64,000 nt of DNA from Mycobacteroides saopaulense (GCF_001456355.1 NZ_CP010271.1:4402001-4466000), one strand, 5' to 3'; shown: positions 8,051-16,670, counted from the stretch's first letter. Made by a program: numbers and translations. Notes: a model not told the origin generated them from the sequence alone.

Positions 8051-8605
8051 ATGACGCAGCGTGATCCGACCGCCCGGCGCGGCCTGCGAGCCGTTCCGAC
8101 CGGTGACGATCACTACGCGGACTGGCAATCCGTGTACGAAGATAACGCCGTCTGGGTGTACCGCACCATCTACTCACGCGTCGGCAACAAACCGGACGCC
8201 GAAGATCTGACCGCCGAGGTGTTCCTGGCCGCATTACGCCCACTGCGGCTGTCCGCGGCCAAGGCCGAGGTGCGGGCCTACTTGCGAACCACCGCACGCA
8301 CGGTGCTCGCGGCACACTGGCGCGAGACCCTGGGACGCGAGATCACCTCGATCCCCGACATGCAGGACGTCGCCGACCGGCGCCCCGAAGCGCAGCCGTC
8401 TGTAAGCACCGCGCCGCTACACGCGCGGGCTCTTTTGGACGCACTGCCGGACAACTACCGCCGAATTCTGGAACTGCGATTCCTGCAAGGCTGTTCGATC
8501 AAGGAATCCGCCACCACGATGGGCGTGACCGTCGCCAATGCCAAAGTGCTGCAACACCGGGCATTACGTCTGGCCGCCCAGATCAACGAACAGGACGTGC
8601 CATGA
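8051..8605 (+). CDS. ECF-type RNA polymerase sigma factor
   Basis: A 184-residue sigma factor. Region 2 is visible as YEDNAVWVYRTIYSRVGNKPDAEDLTAEVFLAAL with the conserved DAEDLTAEVF, and region 4 as ALLDALPDNYRRILELRFLQGCSIKESATTMGVTVANAKVLQHRA. A short linker lacks region 3, as in ECF factors. ATG 8051 is preferred; TTG 8027 and GTG 8030 upstream are possible. The next gene, a membrane Rieske protein, overlaps its end (ATGA at 8602). That position is where an anti-sigma factor gene usually lies. Confidence 0.88.
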   Translation: MTQRDPTARRGLRAVPTGDDHYADWQSVYEDNAVWVYRTIYSRVGNKPDAEDLTAEVFLAALRPLRLSAAKAEVRAYLRTTARTVLAAHWRETLGREITSIPDMQDVADRRPEAQPSVSTAPLHARALLDALPDNYRRILELRFLQGCSIKESATTMGVTVANAKVLQHRALRLAAQINEQDVP

Positions 8606-9291
8606 ATCCGCGTGGGCTGCGCCGCTACATCGACGACCTGCTCCGCGGGCGCCGGCCCAGGCCATTCCGTCCCGACGAGTTCGAGGCGGCGCAGATCCGG
8701 ACCGCGATCGAGCTGCGTGCGCACCAACCCGGCGACGATGCCCCGAGTCAAGAGTTCCTCGACGATCTACGGGGCCGCCTCGCCGCGCAGATGGGCGAGA
8801 CTCCGCCATCTTCCGAACCGAAGCGGTGGTCGGTGCCCAACCGGCGCACCGTCTTGGTCGGCACCTCTGCCGCCGCGGCCGCCGCGGCGGTTGCCGTCAC
8901 CACGGACCGGCTGATCACGCCGAGCCTCGACCGCCCACCAGCGCCGGGCGAGATAGTTCCCAACACGGGAAGTTGGCAACGCGTCGCGGCCAGTAGCACC
9001 GTGCCCGAGGGTGGGGTGCACCCCTTCGACCTCGGATTCGTCAGCGGGTTCGTACGCCGGGTGGGCGGTCAGGTCGAGGCGGTATCGGGCATTTGCACCC
9101 ACCAGGGATGCAAGCTCTGGTTCGACGGAGCGCATGATCGGCTGCAATGCCCTTGCCACACCACGTCGTTTACCACCGACGGGCGGGTGATCACGCACCA
9201 ACTACCCATCGCGCCACGGCCGCTGCCCACGTTCGAGGTACGCGAAACCGCAGGCCATATCGAGGTGTTCGCGCCAGACCGCCCCGCCTGA
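8602..9291 (+). CDS. Membrane-anchored Rieske [2Fe-2S] protein, possible redox-sensing anti-sigma factor
   Basis: A 229-residue protein in three parts. Residues 1-75 are charged and cytoplasmic in character (RRYIDDLLRGRRPRPFRPDEF). Residues 80-100 form a twin-arginine plus alanine-rich helix (NRRTVLVGTSAAAAAAAVAV). Residues 115-229 are a Rieske domain with CTHQGC and CPCH, giving the two Cys and two His cluster ligands plus the two extra Cys of the disulfide seen in high-potential Rieske proteins. It overlaps the sigma factor gene by 4 nt. The arrangement of cytoplasmic tail, helix and outside sensor fits an anti-sigma factor, but no zinc-type HxxxCxxC motif is present; the role is inference. 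Confidence 0.82.
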   Translation: MNPRGLRRYIDDLLRGRRPRPFRPDEFEAAQIRTAIELRAHQPGDDAPSQEFLDDLRGRLAAQMGETPPSSEPKRWSVPNRRTVLVGTSAAAAAAAVAVTTDRLITPSLDRPPAPGEIVPNTGSWQRVAASSTVPEGGVHPFDLGFVSGFVRRVGGQVEAVSGICTHQGCKLWFDGAHDRLQCPCHTTSFTTDGRVITHQLPIAPRPLPTFEVRETAGHIEVFAPDRPA

Positions 9292-9367
9292 CCGCTGTAA
9301 CCCCCGCCCCTATCTCTATGCGGTGATCCGCGACGCGCCGCGGACTCCGTCCATGGAAGGGGCACCG

Positions 9368-9823
9368 ATGCAGTTACCTCCCTTACGCTGTGCCGCGCTC
9401 GCCGCGGCGCTCACGATCCCCCTGGCCGCATGTTCCGGCGGTGTCAGTACCACCTCCGATGCGCCACTGTCGATTACCGTCGCCTCCGATGCCAACGGCA
9501 CTCCCGGAATGTCGGGCCACAGCATGCCCGGCAGCATGGTGCCGCACGGTAGTACCCCGGGTTCGCCCGCACCCACCGGGCCCGCCGTCATCATCGAGAA
9601 CTTCGCCTTCAATCCACCGACGCTGACCGTACCGGCAGGCACCACCGTCACCTGGACCAACAGGGACGAAGAGCCCCACAACGTGGTGGCCGAGGACGGC
9701 ACATTCCGCTCGCCCGGAATGGATGCACAGGGCACGTTCTCGTATCAGTTCGCCAAACCGGGTACGTATCAATACGTCTGCGGGATTCACCCGTTCATGA
9801 AGGCAACGGTGGTGGTGCAATGA
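9368..9823 (+). CDS. Cupredoxin-domain lipoprotein
   Basis: A 151-residue exported copper protein. Residues 1-22 are a lipoprotein signal ending in the lipobox LAAC (ALTIPLAACSGG), followed by a Ser/Gly/Pro linker with a His/Met pair (MSGHSMPGSM). The cupredoxin domain has EEPHNVVAEDGTF with the first copper His, and YVCGIHPFMKATVVV with Cys, His and Met, an amicyanin-like type 1 copper site. ATG 9368 is chosen for the SD-like ggaagggg just before it. It sits between the Rieske and phosphoesterase genes, suggesting an envelope electron-transfer role. Confidence 0.88.
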   Translation: MQLPPLRCAALAAALTIPLAACSGGVSTTSDAPLSITVASDANGTPGMSGHSMPGSMVPHGSTPGSPAPTGPAVIIENFAFNPPTLTVPAGTTVTWTNRDEEPHNVVAEDGTFRSPGMDAQGTFSYQFAKPGTYQYVCGIHPFMKATVVVQ

Positions 9824-10752
9824 CCGGCGAACAAGACCCATCGTCCATGTCTCGACGTCAACTGATCCGGCACACCGCCTGGTTCGGCGCCGCTGTCGCC
9901 TTGACTGTCGCCGGGGGCGAGGTGATCTCGCATGTCGCAGGCTCGGCAACAGCGAGCAATGGTGTCAGACCGACGCTACGGTTCGCGCAAATCAGCGACA
10001 GCCACATCGGCTTCAGCGGCGCCGCCAATCCCGATGTCATCGACTCATTCGGCCGTGCGATCGATCAGATCAACAACCTGGGCTACACCCCGGATTTCGT
10101 GATTCACACCGGTGATCTCACGCATCTTGCCACCGACGAACAGTTTGATCAGGTCAAGCAAATGATGTCGGGGCTCAGCACACCCCATGTGTTTACCGTT
10201 CCCGGAGAGCATGATTCGGTTGACGACGCGGGGCAGAGGTATCGCGGCGTATTCGGCGGCGGCACACGCGGTGACGGGTGGTACAGCTTCGACATCGCCG
10301 GTGTCCACGTCCTCGGATTGGTGAATACGCTTAACCTCAAAAAACTCGGACATCTGGGCACCGACCAACTCGAGTTCATCCGCAGGGACCTCGAACCGCT
10401 GCCGGCCGACACTCCGATCATCGTGTTCAGCCATATCCCCCTGTTCGCAATGTATCCCGAATGGGGTTGGGGAACCGATGATTCCGCGCAAGCTCTGAGC
10501 TATATGAAGAGATTCGCCTCGGTGACATGCCTTAACGGACACGTGCACCAGCTGTTCACGAAGACCGAAGGAAACATTACGTTCTACAGTGGTACGACGA
10601 CGGCATACCCGCTACCCAGGCCGGGTGAAGGCCCCGCCCCAAAGCCGGTGACCCTGCCTGCAGGCAGGCTGCACGACATCCTCGGTATTCGCGAGGTGAG
10701 CTACATGAAAGGCGCTCAGCCTCTTGCCATCAAGGAGGACAAACTCACATGA
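9820..10752 (+). CDS. Exported metallophosphoesterase (Tat-type signal)
   Basis: A 310-residue calcineurin-like phosphoesterase. The N-terminus has SRRQLIRHTAWFGAAVALTV, a twin-arginine export signal. Metal-binding motifs appear in order: QISDSHIGF (D-x-H), IHTGDLTH (GD), VPGEHD in place of the usual GNHD, FSHIPLF and NGHVHQ. Overlap with the cupredoxin stop (ATGA) and with the next start shows tight coupling. The family acts on phosphoesters in the envelope; the substrate is unknown. The GNHD-to-GEHD change replaces the conserved Asn metal ligand by Glu. Confidence 0.85.
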   Translation: MTGEQDPSSMSRRQLIRHTAWFGAAVALTVAGGEVISHVAGSATASNGVRPTLRFAQISDSHIGFSGAANPDVIDSFGRAIDQINNLGYTPDFVIHTGDLTHLATDEQFDQVKQMMSGLSTPHVFTVPGEHDSVDDAGQRYRGVFGGGTRGDGWYSFDIAGVHVLGLVNTLNLKKLGHLGTDQLEFIRRDLEPLPADTPIIVFSHIPLFAMYPEWGWGTDDSAQALSYMKRFASVTCLNGHVHQLFTKTEGNITFYSGTTTAYPLPRPGEGPAPKPVTLPAGRLHDILGIREVSYMKGAQPLAIKEDKLT

Positions 10753-11162
10753 GTGTCGGATATCGCCTCGCACTCGCCGTGGCGTTGGTCGCGAGCGGTT
10801 ACGCCCATGCATACCTGTATACGCATGGTTATCAACAGATTCCGAGGATCGGCCCGGCATTCCTGACACAGTCCGGCGCCTTCTTCGCCATGGCCGCGCT
10901 GATTGTGGTGGGCGCGCCGGACTGGATGATCGCGATGGCCGGTCTGGGCTCGGCGTCGGCACTGGTGGCGTTCGGGTTGTCCCGCACTGTGGGACTATTG
11001 GGCTTCTCCGAACGGGGGTGGGATCCGGCGCCGTACGCGGCGATCAGCGTACTGACAGAACTGGCCGCCGTCGCCTTGGCGAGCGTCCTACTCGGCAAGT
11101 ACGTACGGCGGCCAGTTCCCGCGATCCCGACGTCCCGGACGGGGTCACCCTCGCAGCAGTGA
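10749..11162 (+). CDS. Small four-helix membrane protein of unknown function
   Basis: A 137-residue protein with about four hydrophobic segments (residues 6-22, 38-55, 58-80, 90-112) and a short Arg/Pro-rich cytoplasmic tail. It follows a clear SD (AAGGAGG) and overlaps the phosphoesterase stop by 4 nt, making it the last gene of the sigma/Rieske/cupredoxin/phosphoesterase cluster. No family recognised by eye; it may be a membrane partner of the redox proteins. Confidence 0.72.
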   Translation: MSVGYRLALAVALVASGYAHAYLYTHGYQQIPRIGPAFLTQSGAFFAMAALIVVGAPDWMIAMAGLGSASALVAFGLSRTVGLLGFSERGWDPAPYAAISVLTELAAVALASVLLGKYVRRPVPAIPTSRTGSPSQQ

Positions 11163-11936
11163 CTACTTGGTGGTGTAGCCACCGTTGATCAGGATCGTCT
11201 GTCCAGTGATCCACCAACCGTCACTGACCAGGAACCGAACGAACGGGGCGATGTCCTCGATATCCGTGAGTCCGGTCTTGGAGAACGGCGAGAGCGCAGC
11301 GGCGGTCTTGTGGTACGCCACGGCGTCTTCGCCCTCGGCCGGGTAGAAGAAGGGGGTATCCATAGGACCCGGACCAATCGCCGTCACCGAGATGCCACGC
11401 TCGCCAAACTCTTTCGACGCGGCACGGGTGAAGTGTTCCACCGGCGCCTTCGTCCCGGCGTACGCGGCGTAGAACGGGGTGTACGCACCCAGTAGCGAGG
11501 TCACCAGGGTGAGAATCTTGCCGTTGTCGTTGACGTGCTTACCCGCCTCCTTGAGGAAGAGGAAGGCGGACTTCGAGTTCACCGCGCTGGCCGAGTCGTA
11601 CTCCTCCTCGGTGATTTCGGTGAACGGCTTCTTGATGACCTTGCCGACCGTGTTGATGGCGATATCCGGACGCCCCACTGCCACGATGGTGTCCGCGAAC
11701 AGTTTGCTTACCGCATCCCCGGTGGTCAGATCGCCCTGAAACGCCACCGCCTTCGCACCGGTCGCCTGGATCGCGGCCACAGTTTCCTCGGCGGCGTCCT
11801 TGCTCGACGGGCTGTTGTAGTGGATGGCCACCGCCCCGGCACCGTTGGCCGCGAGATCCCGGGCGATGAGGCCACCTAAATTCTTGCCACCACCTGTGAT
11901 GAGAACTGTCTTACCATTTAACGAATGATCTGTCAC
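11163..11936 (-). CDS. Short-chain dehydrogenase/reductase (SDR)
   Basis: A 257-residue classical SDR. LITGGGKNLGGLIARDL is the NAD(P)-binding glycine motif, VTSLLGAYTPFYAAYAGTKAPVEHF holds the catalytic Tyr-x-x-x-Lys with Ser upstream, and ISVTAIGPGPMDTPFF is the usual C-terminal loop. GTG 11936 is chosen for the SD-like gggag upstream; earlier Met codons lie in sequence without SDR character. It diverges from the LysR gene at 12087, whose product probably controls it. The substrate is not evident. Confidence 0.87.
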   Translation of the reverse strand: MTDHSLNGKTVLITGGGKNLGGLIARDLAANGAGAVAIHYNSPSSKDAAEETVAAIQATGAKAVAFQGDLTTGDAVSKLFADTIVAVGRPDIAINTVGKVIKKPFTEITEEEYDSASAVNSKSAFLFLKEAGKHVNDNGKILTLVTSLLGAYTPFYAAYAGTKAPVEHFTRAASKEFGERGISVTAIGPGPMDTPFFYPAEGEDAVAYHKTAAALSPFSKTGLTDIEDIAPFVRFLVSDGWWITGQTILINGGYTTK

Positions 11937-12052
11937 TCGATTATCTCCCTTGATTCGTAGGTGGACCCGATGTGGCGGGTGGGCCGCCATGACCACCCAT
12001 AACTCCATACAAAATCGTAGGTTCAGGTAGCACAAGGGAAAACCACATTATT

Positions 12053-12068
12053 CTTGTATAAGCACAAG
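12053..12068. promoter_or_regulatory. LysR-type inverted repeat between SDR and LysR genes
   Basis: cttgt-ataagc-acaag is a 16-bp interrupted palindrome with the T...A ends typical of LysR-type sites; a further acaag half-site lies at 12032-12036. It lies 19 nt before the LysR start and in the divergent promoter region. Confidence 0.5.
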
Positions 12069-12086
12069 TAGGGGTTGTCATTGCAG

Positions 12087-13091
12087 ATGAGCGGGACCGA
12101 CGAAGGTAGTTCGCTGGCCGACTTGCTGGATTCGCGGCGACTGTTTCAGTTCGTCGTGGCTGCGGAGGCCCCCACGCTGGCCGCGGCAGCAGCGGAGCTA
12201 TTCATCACCCAACAGGCGCTGTCGTCGGCCATACGCCAACTGGAACGCGACCTCGGTGTCGCGCTGTTCTCGCGCGCACAACGCAGCCTGCAACTGACCG
12301 ATGCCGGTCATGAGCTGTATACCGGCGCCAAGCCGCTTCTCGCCGGTATACGCGTGCTGGCCAACACGACACGCAACCTTTCAAATCCACAGCGGGCCTT
12401 TGTTATCGGACATTCTCCGGCGATCTCCGGCGAGGAGGTCTACCGAATCATCGAACCGGCAGTCGTCGCAGATCCCACGGTGTCGATCACCATCCGGCAG
12501 GTGTTTCCGGGCGCCATGCGCGACGGTCTGCTCGACGGCTCACTTGACCTCGCGCTCCGGCGCGGAGTGGATATGCCCACCGATCTGGCCACCGACACCC
12601 TGCTCTACCAGCCGTTGCGCATCGCAGTCGTGAAATCCCACAACCTCGCCGCCCACGCTCGCATCGACATCGGCGAGCTCGCGGAGCACCCGATCGTGGT
12701 GTGGGCTCCGCCCCGTCATTCCTTCTACACCGACCTACTGGTTTCACATTGCCGCCGAAGCGGTTTCGAGCCCCGACTGCTGGTCAATCCGGTACAGGGC
12801 ACCCCGCCGTACACGGCGGTGCTCGCGCACCCAGACCACTGCGCCTTTGTCACCGACGATCCGGGGGACGTGTACCAAGGCAAGGTGCGGGTGATCGAGA
12901 TCGCCAATCCGCCACTGGTTCCCGTTCAAGCCGTGTGGCTTCCGCATTCGGTGTCGACCATCCGCACCACACTGTTCGACGCCGTCCAACGATCAGCTGT
13001 TGTCAGCACACCCTCTCAGTTGGAAGATGGAGATATCCGGACAACCAGCCCGAGACGCTCCCATGTCGCACCCGCATCGGATGTTCAGTGA
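12087..13091 (+). CDS. LysR family transcriptional regulator
   Basis: A 334-residue LysR-type regulator. The N-terminal winged helix is visible as FVVAAEAPTLAAAAAELFITQQALSSAIRQLERDLGVALFSR, and the effector-binding part follows (FVIGHSPAISGEEVYRIIEP, LDGSLDLALRRGVDMP). It has a longer C-terminal tail than most. It is divergent from the SDR gene, the usual arrangement for regulator and target. The start TTG 12075 upstream is less likely than ATG 12087. The end overlaps the phosphoribosyltransferase gene start. Confidence 0.9.
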   Translation: MSGTDEGSSLADLLDSRRLFQFVVAAEAPTLAAAAAELFITQQALSSAIRQLERDLGVALFSRAQRSLQLTDAGHELYTGAKPLLAGIRVLANTTRNLSNPQRAFVIGHSPAISGEEVYRIIEPAVVADPTVSITIRQVFPGAMRDGLLDGSLDLALRRGVDMPTDLATDTLLYQPLRIAVVKSHNLAAHARIDIGELAEHPIVVWAPPRHSFYTDLLVSHCRRSGFEPRLLVNPVQGTPPYTAVLAHPDHCAFVTDDPGDVYQGKVRVIEIANPPLVPVQAVWLPHSVSTIRTTLFDAVQRSAVVSTPSQLEDGDIRTTSPRRSHVAPASDVQ

Positions 13092-13713
13092 TCGCCAGGA
13101 CGCCGGCCGCGCACTGGCGAGCATTCTTGTGCCCTACCGGATGCAGAACGTGGTGGTACTCGCCCTGCCGCGAGGCGGCATTCCGGTAGGACGAGAGATC
13201 GCGTCCGCACTGAACGCCCCGCTGAAGGCACTGGTCGTGCGCAAGCTCGGAGTTCCCGGACACGAGGAGTACGCGATGGGAGCCATCGCGACCGGGGGCG
13301 AGATCGTCGTCGACGAGGACATCGTGCGCGCGATGGGAGTCAGCTCGGAACAGCTCCACGACGTGGCCGCCCGAGAGGGTCGTGAACTGGCCCGTCGCGA
13401 ACAGATGTACATGACAGAGCGCGGCGCCGAAATCGCGGGCAAGACGGTGATTCTGGTCGACGACGGGATAGCCACCGGGGCCACGATGCGCGTGGCGCTG
13501 TTGACGATCAGAAGAGCATCGCCCACCCGTGTGGTGGCGGCCGTCCCCGTGGCACCGCGGTCCGCGTTCCGTCGATTCGCCTCCCTGGTAGACGATTTCG
13601 TCGTCGCGTCGTGTCCGTCCAGATTCCAGGCAGTCGGCGACGCCTATCAGGACTTTCACCAGGTTTCCGACAACGAGGTACGCGCGCTGTTGTCGGCGCC
13701 GGTGAACAAATAG
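13063..13713 (+). CDS. Phosphoribosyltransferase family protein
   Basis: A 216-residue type I PRTase-fold protein. VILVDDGIATGATMRVAL is the PRPP-binding motif (two acidic residues followed by G-x-A-T-G-A-T), VVVLALPRGGIPVGREIA is the conserved N-terminal flexible-loop region, and VRKLGVPGHEEYAMGAI follows. This erythromycin-esterase-associated subgroup of PRTases is often annotated without known substrate. ATG 13063 or ATG 13081 may be the start; both overlap the end of the LysR gene. Function beyond PRPP binding is unknown. Confidence 0.8.
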   Translation: MSHPHRMFSDRQDAGRALASILVPYRMQNVVVLALPRGGIPVGREIASALNAPLKALVVRKLGVPGHEEYAMGAIATGGEIVVDEDIVRAMGVSSEQLHDVAAREGRELARREQMYMTERGAEIAGKTVILVDDGIATGATMRVALLTIRRASPTRVVAAVPVAPRSAFRRFASLVDDFVVASCPSRFQAVGDAYQDFHQVSDNEVRALLSAPVNK

Positions 13714-13739
13714 CCCGGATAACTCCGACGGCTGGCGTG

Positions 13740-14777
13740 TTACTTCGCCGGGTCGTGCTTGAAGTTCACCCGGACGATGCCGTGGTCACCGGTGCCGGTT
13801 TCGCGGTGGTTCTCAAAATTCAGATGGTCGTTGTTGATCAGCAGCCCGTTGAAGAGCCACACCCGTTTGCGGCTGTGATCGTAGAACTGCTCGCTGACCA
13901 GCACGTGATCGAGAGACTCTCGTAGATCTTCGTGTACATGGGTGTAGTAGACATCGCGTGTATCCCGGTACTCCTGCAGTGTCTGGGCCGAATAGAGCCC
14001 AAAATCACTGCCGCCCCGCGAATCTCCGACCAGATAGTGCGGCTGGCTGGTCAGGATGTTCGCGGTGTTGCTCTCCTTACCATCGTTCAGGTCACCGAGA
14101 ACGACGACCGGAGTCTCGGTATCACGCATAACCCCGTTGAGCAGAACTCGCACCGCCACGGCCTCCGCCGTGCGCCGGATCGTCGAGATCCCATCACCCA
14201 GCGCCTGCTGATGTGGCCGATACGTCGCCGAGGACTTCTTGTACCAGGCTTCCTTGCTGACCTGCGTGGGAAGCTTTGATTTGAGGTGCACCACAAAAAC
14301 TTCCGTAGCGGGCTCGTCGTCGCGCAGCTGGACCTGGAAGTTCAAGACCGGCCGGGAAAAGCTCTTGATCGAAACGTCGATGACCGGCGCCTGGGGGTCG
14401 GCTGGATCATCTCTGGACTCGAGACGAACGGCCTTCGGGAAGTCGGTGATCCATTTTGGCTTCCCAGTCACGAGGCCCTTGCGCACCAGCGCCGCACAAG
14501 TGATGGACGTGCCTACAGCTGGGGTGGCCAGTACGTCGTACTCATCGGCCAGGCCCTGCGGATCCACGGCCAGGACCGCCTCCAGAGCACTTTTGCTCCA
14601 GACCTCCTGCAGCCCGACGACGTCCGCGTCTATCGTCCGTAATTGCCATGCCGCCCATTCGGTCTTGCGCTTGAACTCATCGGGAGTCCACGGCTTGGTG
14701 GTGGCGTACAGGGGCGTATCGGCGTCCTGCAGGTTGTACATGTTGAACGTCGCGACACTGAATGTAGTGCGAACCAT
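13740..14777 (-). CDS. Endonuclease/exonuclease/phosphatase family protein
   Basis: A 345-residue EEP-fold hydrolase. Motifs in order: SVATFNMYNL (N-terminal Asn), DVVGLQEVWS (catalytic Glu), VVVLGDLNDGKES (G-D-L-N-D), ESLDHVLVS and TGDHGIVRVNF (Asp-His). No signal peptide, so it is likely cytosolic. Proteins like this cleave DNA, RNA or phospholipid head groups; the target cannot be read from sequence. ATG 14777 is chosen because -10-like TACCTT lies 7 nt upstream on the minus strand; ATG 14807 is possible. Confidence 0.85.
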   Translation of the reverse strand: MVRTTFSVATFNMYNLQDADTPLYATTKPWTPDEFKRKTEWAAWQLRTIDADVVGLQEVWSKSALEAVLAVDPQGLADEYDVLATPAVGTSITCAALVRKGLVTGKPKWITDFPKAVRLESRDDPADPQAPVIDVSIKSFSRPVLNFQVQLRDDEPATEVFVVHLKSKLPTQVSKEAWYKKSSATYRPHQQALGDGISTIRRTAEAVAVRVLLNGVMRDTETPVVVLGDLNDGKESNTANILTSQPHYLVGDSRGGSDFGLYSAQTLQEYRDTRDVYYTHVHEDLRESLDHVLVSEQFYDHSRKRVWLFNGLLINNDHLNFENHRETGTGDHGIVRVNFKHDPAK

Positions 14778-14932
14778 ACTGGTCAAGGTATGCCCGCGAG
14801 CGCTCACATGAAGCGAACGCGTCGAGATTGTTCACCCTGTTGCCGCATCCCCGTCACGCGGCAATACCCGTCGCCCGTGAGCGCGCCAGGTGAGGTTCTC
14901 GCGTTGTTTCCTGTCCAGCAATGTTCCGTGGC

Positions 14933-14938
14933 TAGCTT
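14933..14938 (+). promoter_or_regulatory. -10 box for predicted leaderless DedA mRNA
   Basis: TAGCTT followed by 6 nt and the ATG at 14945; no Shine-Dalgarno is visible. Transcription would begin at the start codon. Confidence 0.5.
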
Positions 14939-14944
14939 CCAGCC

Positions 14945-15604
14945 ATGGACATGGGTCTGGCGCCCTCGGACGTCATGGATCCGATGTACTGGCTCGGCGA
15001 GGGCGGACTGTTCGGCGGCGCCGTCCTAGCCGGGGTCATGATCATCGTCTTCATCGAAACCGGCCTGCTGTTTCCATTCCTGCCCGGCGACACCCTCTTG
15101 TTCTCTGCCGGACTGATTGCCGCTCAGCCGAATTCTCCCGTCTCGATCCAGGTATTGGCGCCCTGCGCCGCGGTGGCGGCCCTCCTGGGAAGTCAATGCG
15201 GCTACTTCATCGGACGTCGGCTGGGGCCGGCCCTGTTCAAGAAGGAGGACGCGCGGTTCTTCAAACAGCGGTACCTGACCGCCTCCCGCGAGTTCTTCGA
15301 CAAGCACGGCCCCAAGACACTTCTCGTCGCCCAATTCATCGGCGTGGTGCGCACCTTCACGCCCGTCATCGCCGGCATGTCTGGCATGCGCTATCCGATA
15401 TTCCTGCTGTACAACGCCATTGGCAGCACCGCGTGGGGCGTGGGCCTGACGATGGTCGGCTACTTTCTGGGCAATATCGCATTCGTCGGCGAGCACCTGG
15501 ACATCATCATCCTGATCATCGCCATCTTGTCGACACTGCCCGCCGCCGCGACGGCGGCCAAGGTGTACCTGGACAAGCGGCGTACGGTCGCCGACAACGG
15601 CTAA
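14945..15604 (+). CDS. DedA family membrane protein
   Basis: A 219-residue DedA/SNARE-associated-type membrane protein. FIETGLLFPFLPGDTLLFSAGLIA is the first helical hairpin with the family's E and G-D pair; AAVAALLGSQCGYFIGRRLGPALF and FDKHGPKTLLVAQFIGVVRTFTPVIAGMSGM hold the conserved F-x-R-T/P region. DedA proteins act in lipid scrambling and membrane homeostasis. Its stop overlaps the stop of the convergent CGNR gene. Confidence 0.9.
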   Translation: MDMGLAPSDVMDPMYWLGEGGLFGGAVLAGVMIIVFIETGLLFPFLPGDTLLFSAGLIAAQPNSPVSIQVLAPCAAVAALLGSQCGYFIGRRLGPALFKKEDARFFKQRYLTASREFFDKHGPKTLLVAQFIGVVRTFTPVIAGMSGMRYPIFLLYNAIGSTAWGVGLTMVGYFLGNIAFVGEHLDIIILIIAILSTLPAAATAAKVYLDKRRTVADNG

Positions 15605-16221
15605 GAGTCCGACACGGTTTGGCGGTCGTAATGCCGCTTCACACGTGCGCGATTGCCGCATTTCGGCGTGCACCATTCCCGCCGAGGGTGCTCCTTGACG
15701 AAGTACAGCACGCAGTGCGAAGCCAAGCAGGCCCGCAACTGATGTCGGTGCGGACCACCGAAGAAGTCGACCGCCTGACGCGCGATCAACCCAACGGTCA
15801 GTCGTGCCTGCGACCCGCGCGCCGTCACCGTCCTGGTCGGTTCCTCGCTGACCGGCCAGACCAACTCCGCCCTGATACGAGCCAGCGTATTGATCGTGGC
15901 GACCGCCTGGGTGTGCGTCGTACCTGACGTCGGGGGGCGTGGGTCGTCGGTGGTCTCAGCAGCCAGGCATCGCAGCGCGTCGCGCAGGGCCCGCAGATCG
16001 TCGGCCACCGCTCGCGCGTCGTGCAGCGAGAAGGCGATCGTGTGCGCACCAGATTCGGCCAGGATGCGCTCCGCCATCGCATTCAGCCACGCCAGCACCG
16101 ACTCATCGGTGTCCAGGGCGTCCCGGACCTCTCCACGACCGCCCCGGACGGTGTTCATCAGTTCCACGGGAAGTGGTTCCCCCAGAATCGCGGCGATAGT
16201 TCCTGACGTGCCCGTCTCCAT
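15601..16221 (-). CDS. CGNR zinc-finger protein (ABATE domain)
   Basis: A 206-residue putative regulator. The N-terminal ABATE-type domain begins ILGEPLPVELMNTVRGG and the C-terminal treble-clef finger shows CLASHCVLYFVKEHPRREWC then TPKCGNRARVKRHY, with the name-giving CGNR. Such proteins are thought to be stress-responsive transcription factors. On the minus strand the -10-like TACAGT (16228-16233) is 6 nt from the ATG, so the mRNA is probably leaderless. Confidence 0.9.
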   Translation of the reverse strand: METGTSGTIAAILGEPLPVELMNTVRGGRGEVRDALDTDESVLAWLNAMAERILAESGAHTIAFSLHDARAVADDLRALRDALRCLAAETTDDPRPPTSGTTHTQAVATINTLARIRAELVWPVSEEPTRTVTARGSQARLTVGLIARQAVDFFGGPHRHQLRACLASHCVLYFVKEHPRREWCTPKCGNRARVKRHYDRQTVSDS

Positions 16222-16227
16222 CTCCCG

Positions 16228-16233
16228 ACTGTA
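16228..16233 (-). promoter_or_regulatory. -10 box for predicted leaderless CGNR mRNA
   Basis: On the minus strand TACAGT is followed by cgggag and then the ATG at 16221, the 6-nt spacing expected for a transcript starting at the initiation codon. Confidence 0.5.
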
Positions 16234-16356
16234 TCTCCCCTAATGGATACCGGCACCTGTAACCATGTGGCCTACCTAACAGCGCAGAGGAAATACTATC
16301 TAATGGTTAGAGGTTGCCTAAGACATTAGAACCTCACCACGGTGGAAGGAATCGCC

Positions 16357-16659
16357 ATGAACACTCAGATCAGCTCGATCGCCCGGTCGACACTCTCATT
16401 CCTGGTCGCACTGGCAGCCCTTGCAGCCATGGCGGTGGCATCCCTGACGTTCACCGCGCAAGCCTCCGCGGCCGCCGGGAGTGGATCTTCCGCCGCAGAG
16501 ACCGTCGACAGGCTCCAAGCGCAGGGCTACACCGTCCAGCTGAACGGCATCGCCGACGCACCGCTGTCACAGTGCGTGGTGACCGGCATCGAGGGGCTGC
16601 GCGGAGCCACCTCCTTCTCGACGGTCTATGTCGACATCTCGTGCCCCACCCACAACTGA
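16357..16659 (+). CDS. Small secreted two-cysteine protein
   Basis: A 100-residue protein. Residues 1-38 form a Sec signal peptide (hydrophobic LSFLVALAALAAMAVASLTF, cleavage near AQASA-AA). The mature part has ETVDRLQAQGYTVQLNGI, SQCVVTGIEG and VYVDISC, i.e. two Cys likely forming a disulfide. A second protein in the window (31963-32268) has the same D-x-L, G-Y-x-V, S-Q-C-x-V, V-x-V...C spacing, so they are distant paralogues. ATG 16357 follows SD-like ggaagga. Function is unknown. Confidence 0.78.
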   Translation: MNTQISSIARSTLSFLVALAALAAMAVASLTFTAQASAAAGSGSSAAETVDRLQAQGYTVQLNGIADAPLSQCVVTGIEGLRGATSFSTVYVDISCPTHN

Positions 16660-16670
16660 GCACCGAACAG

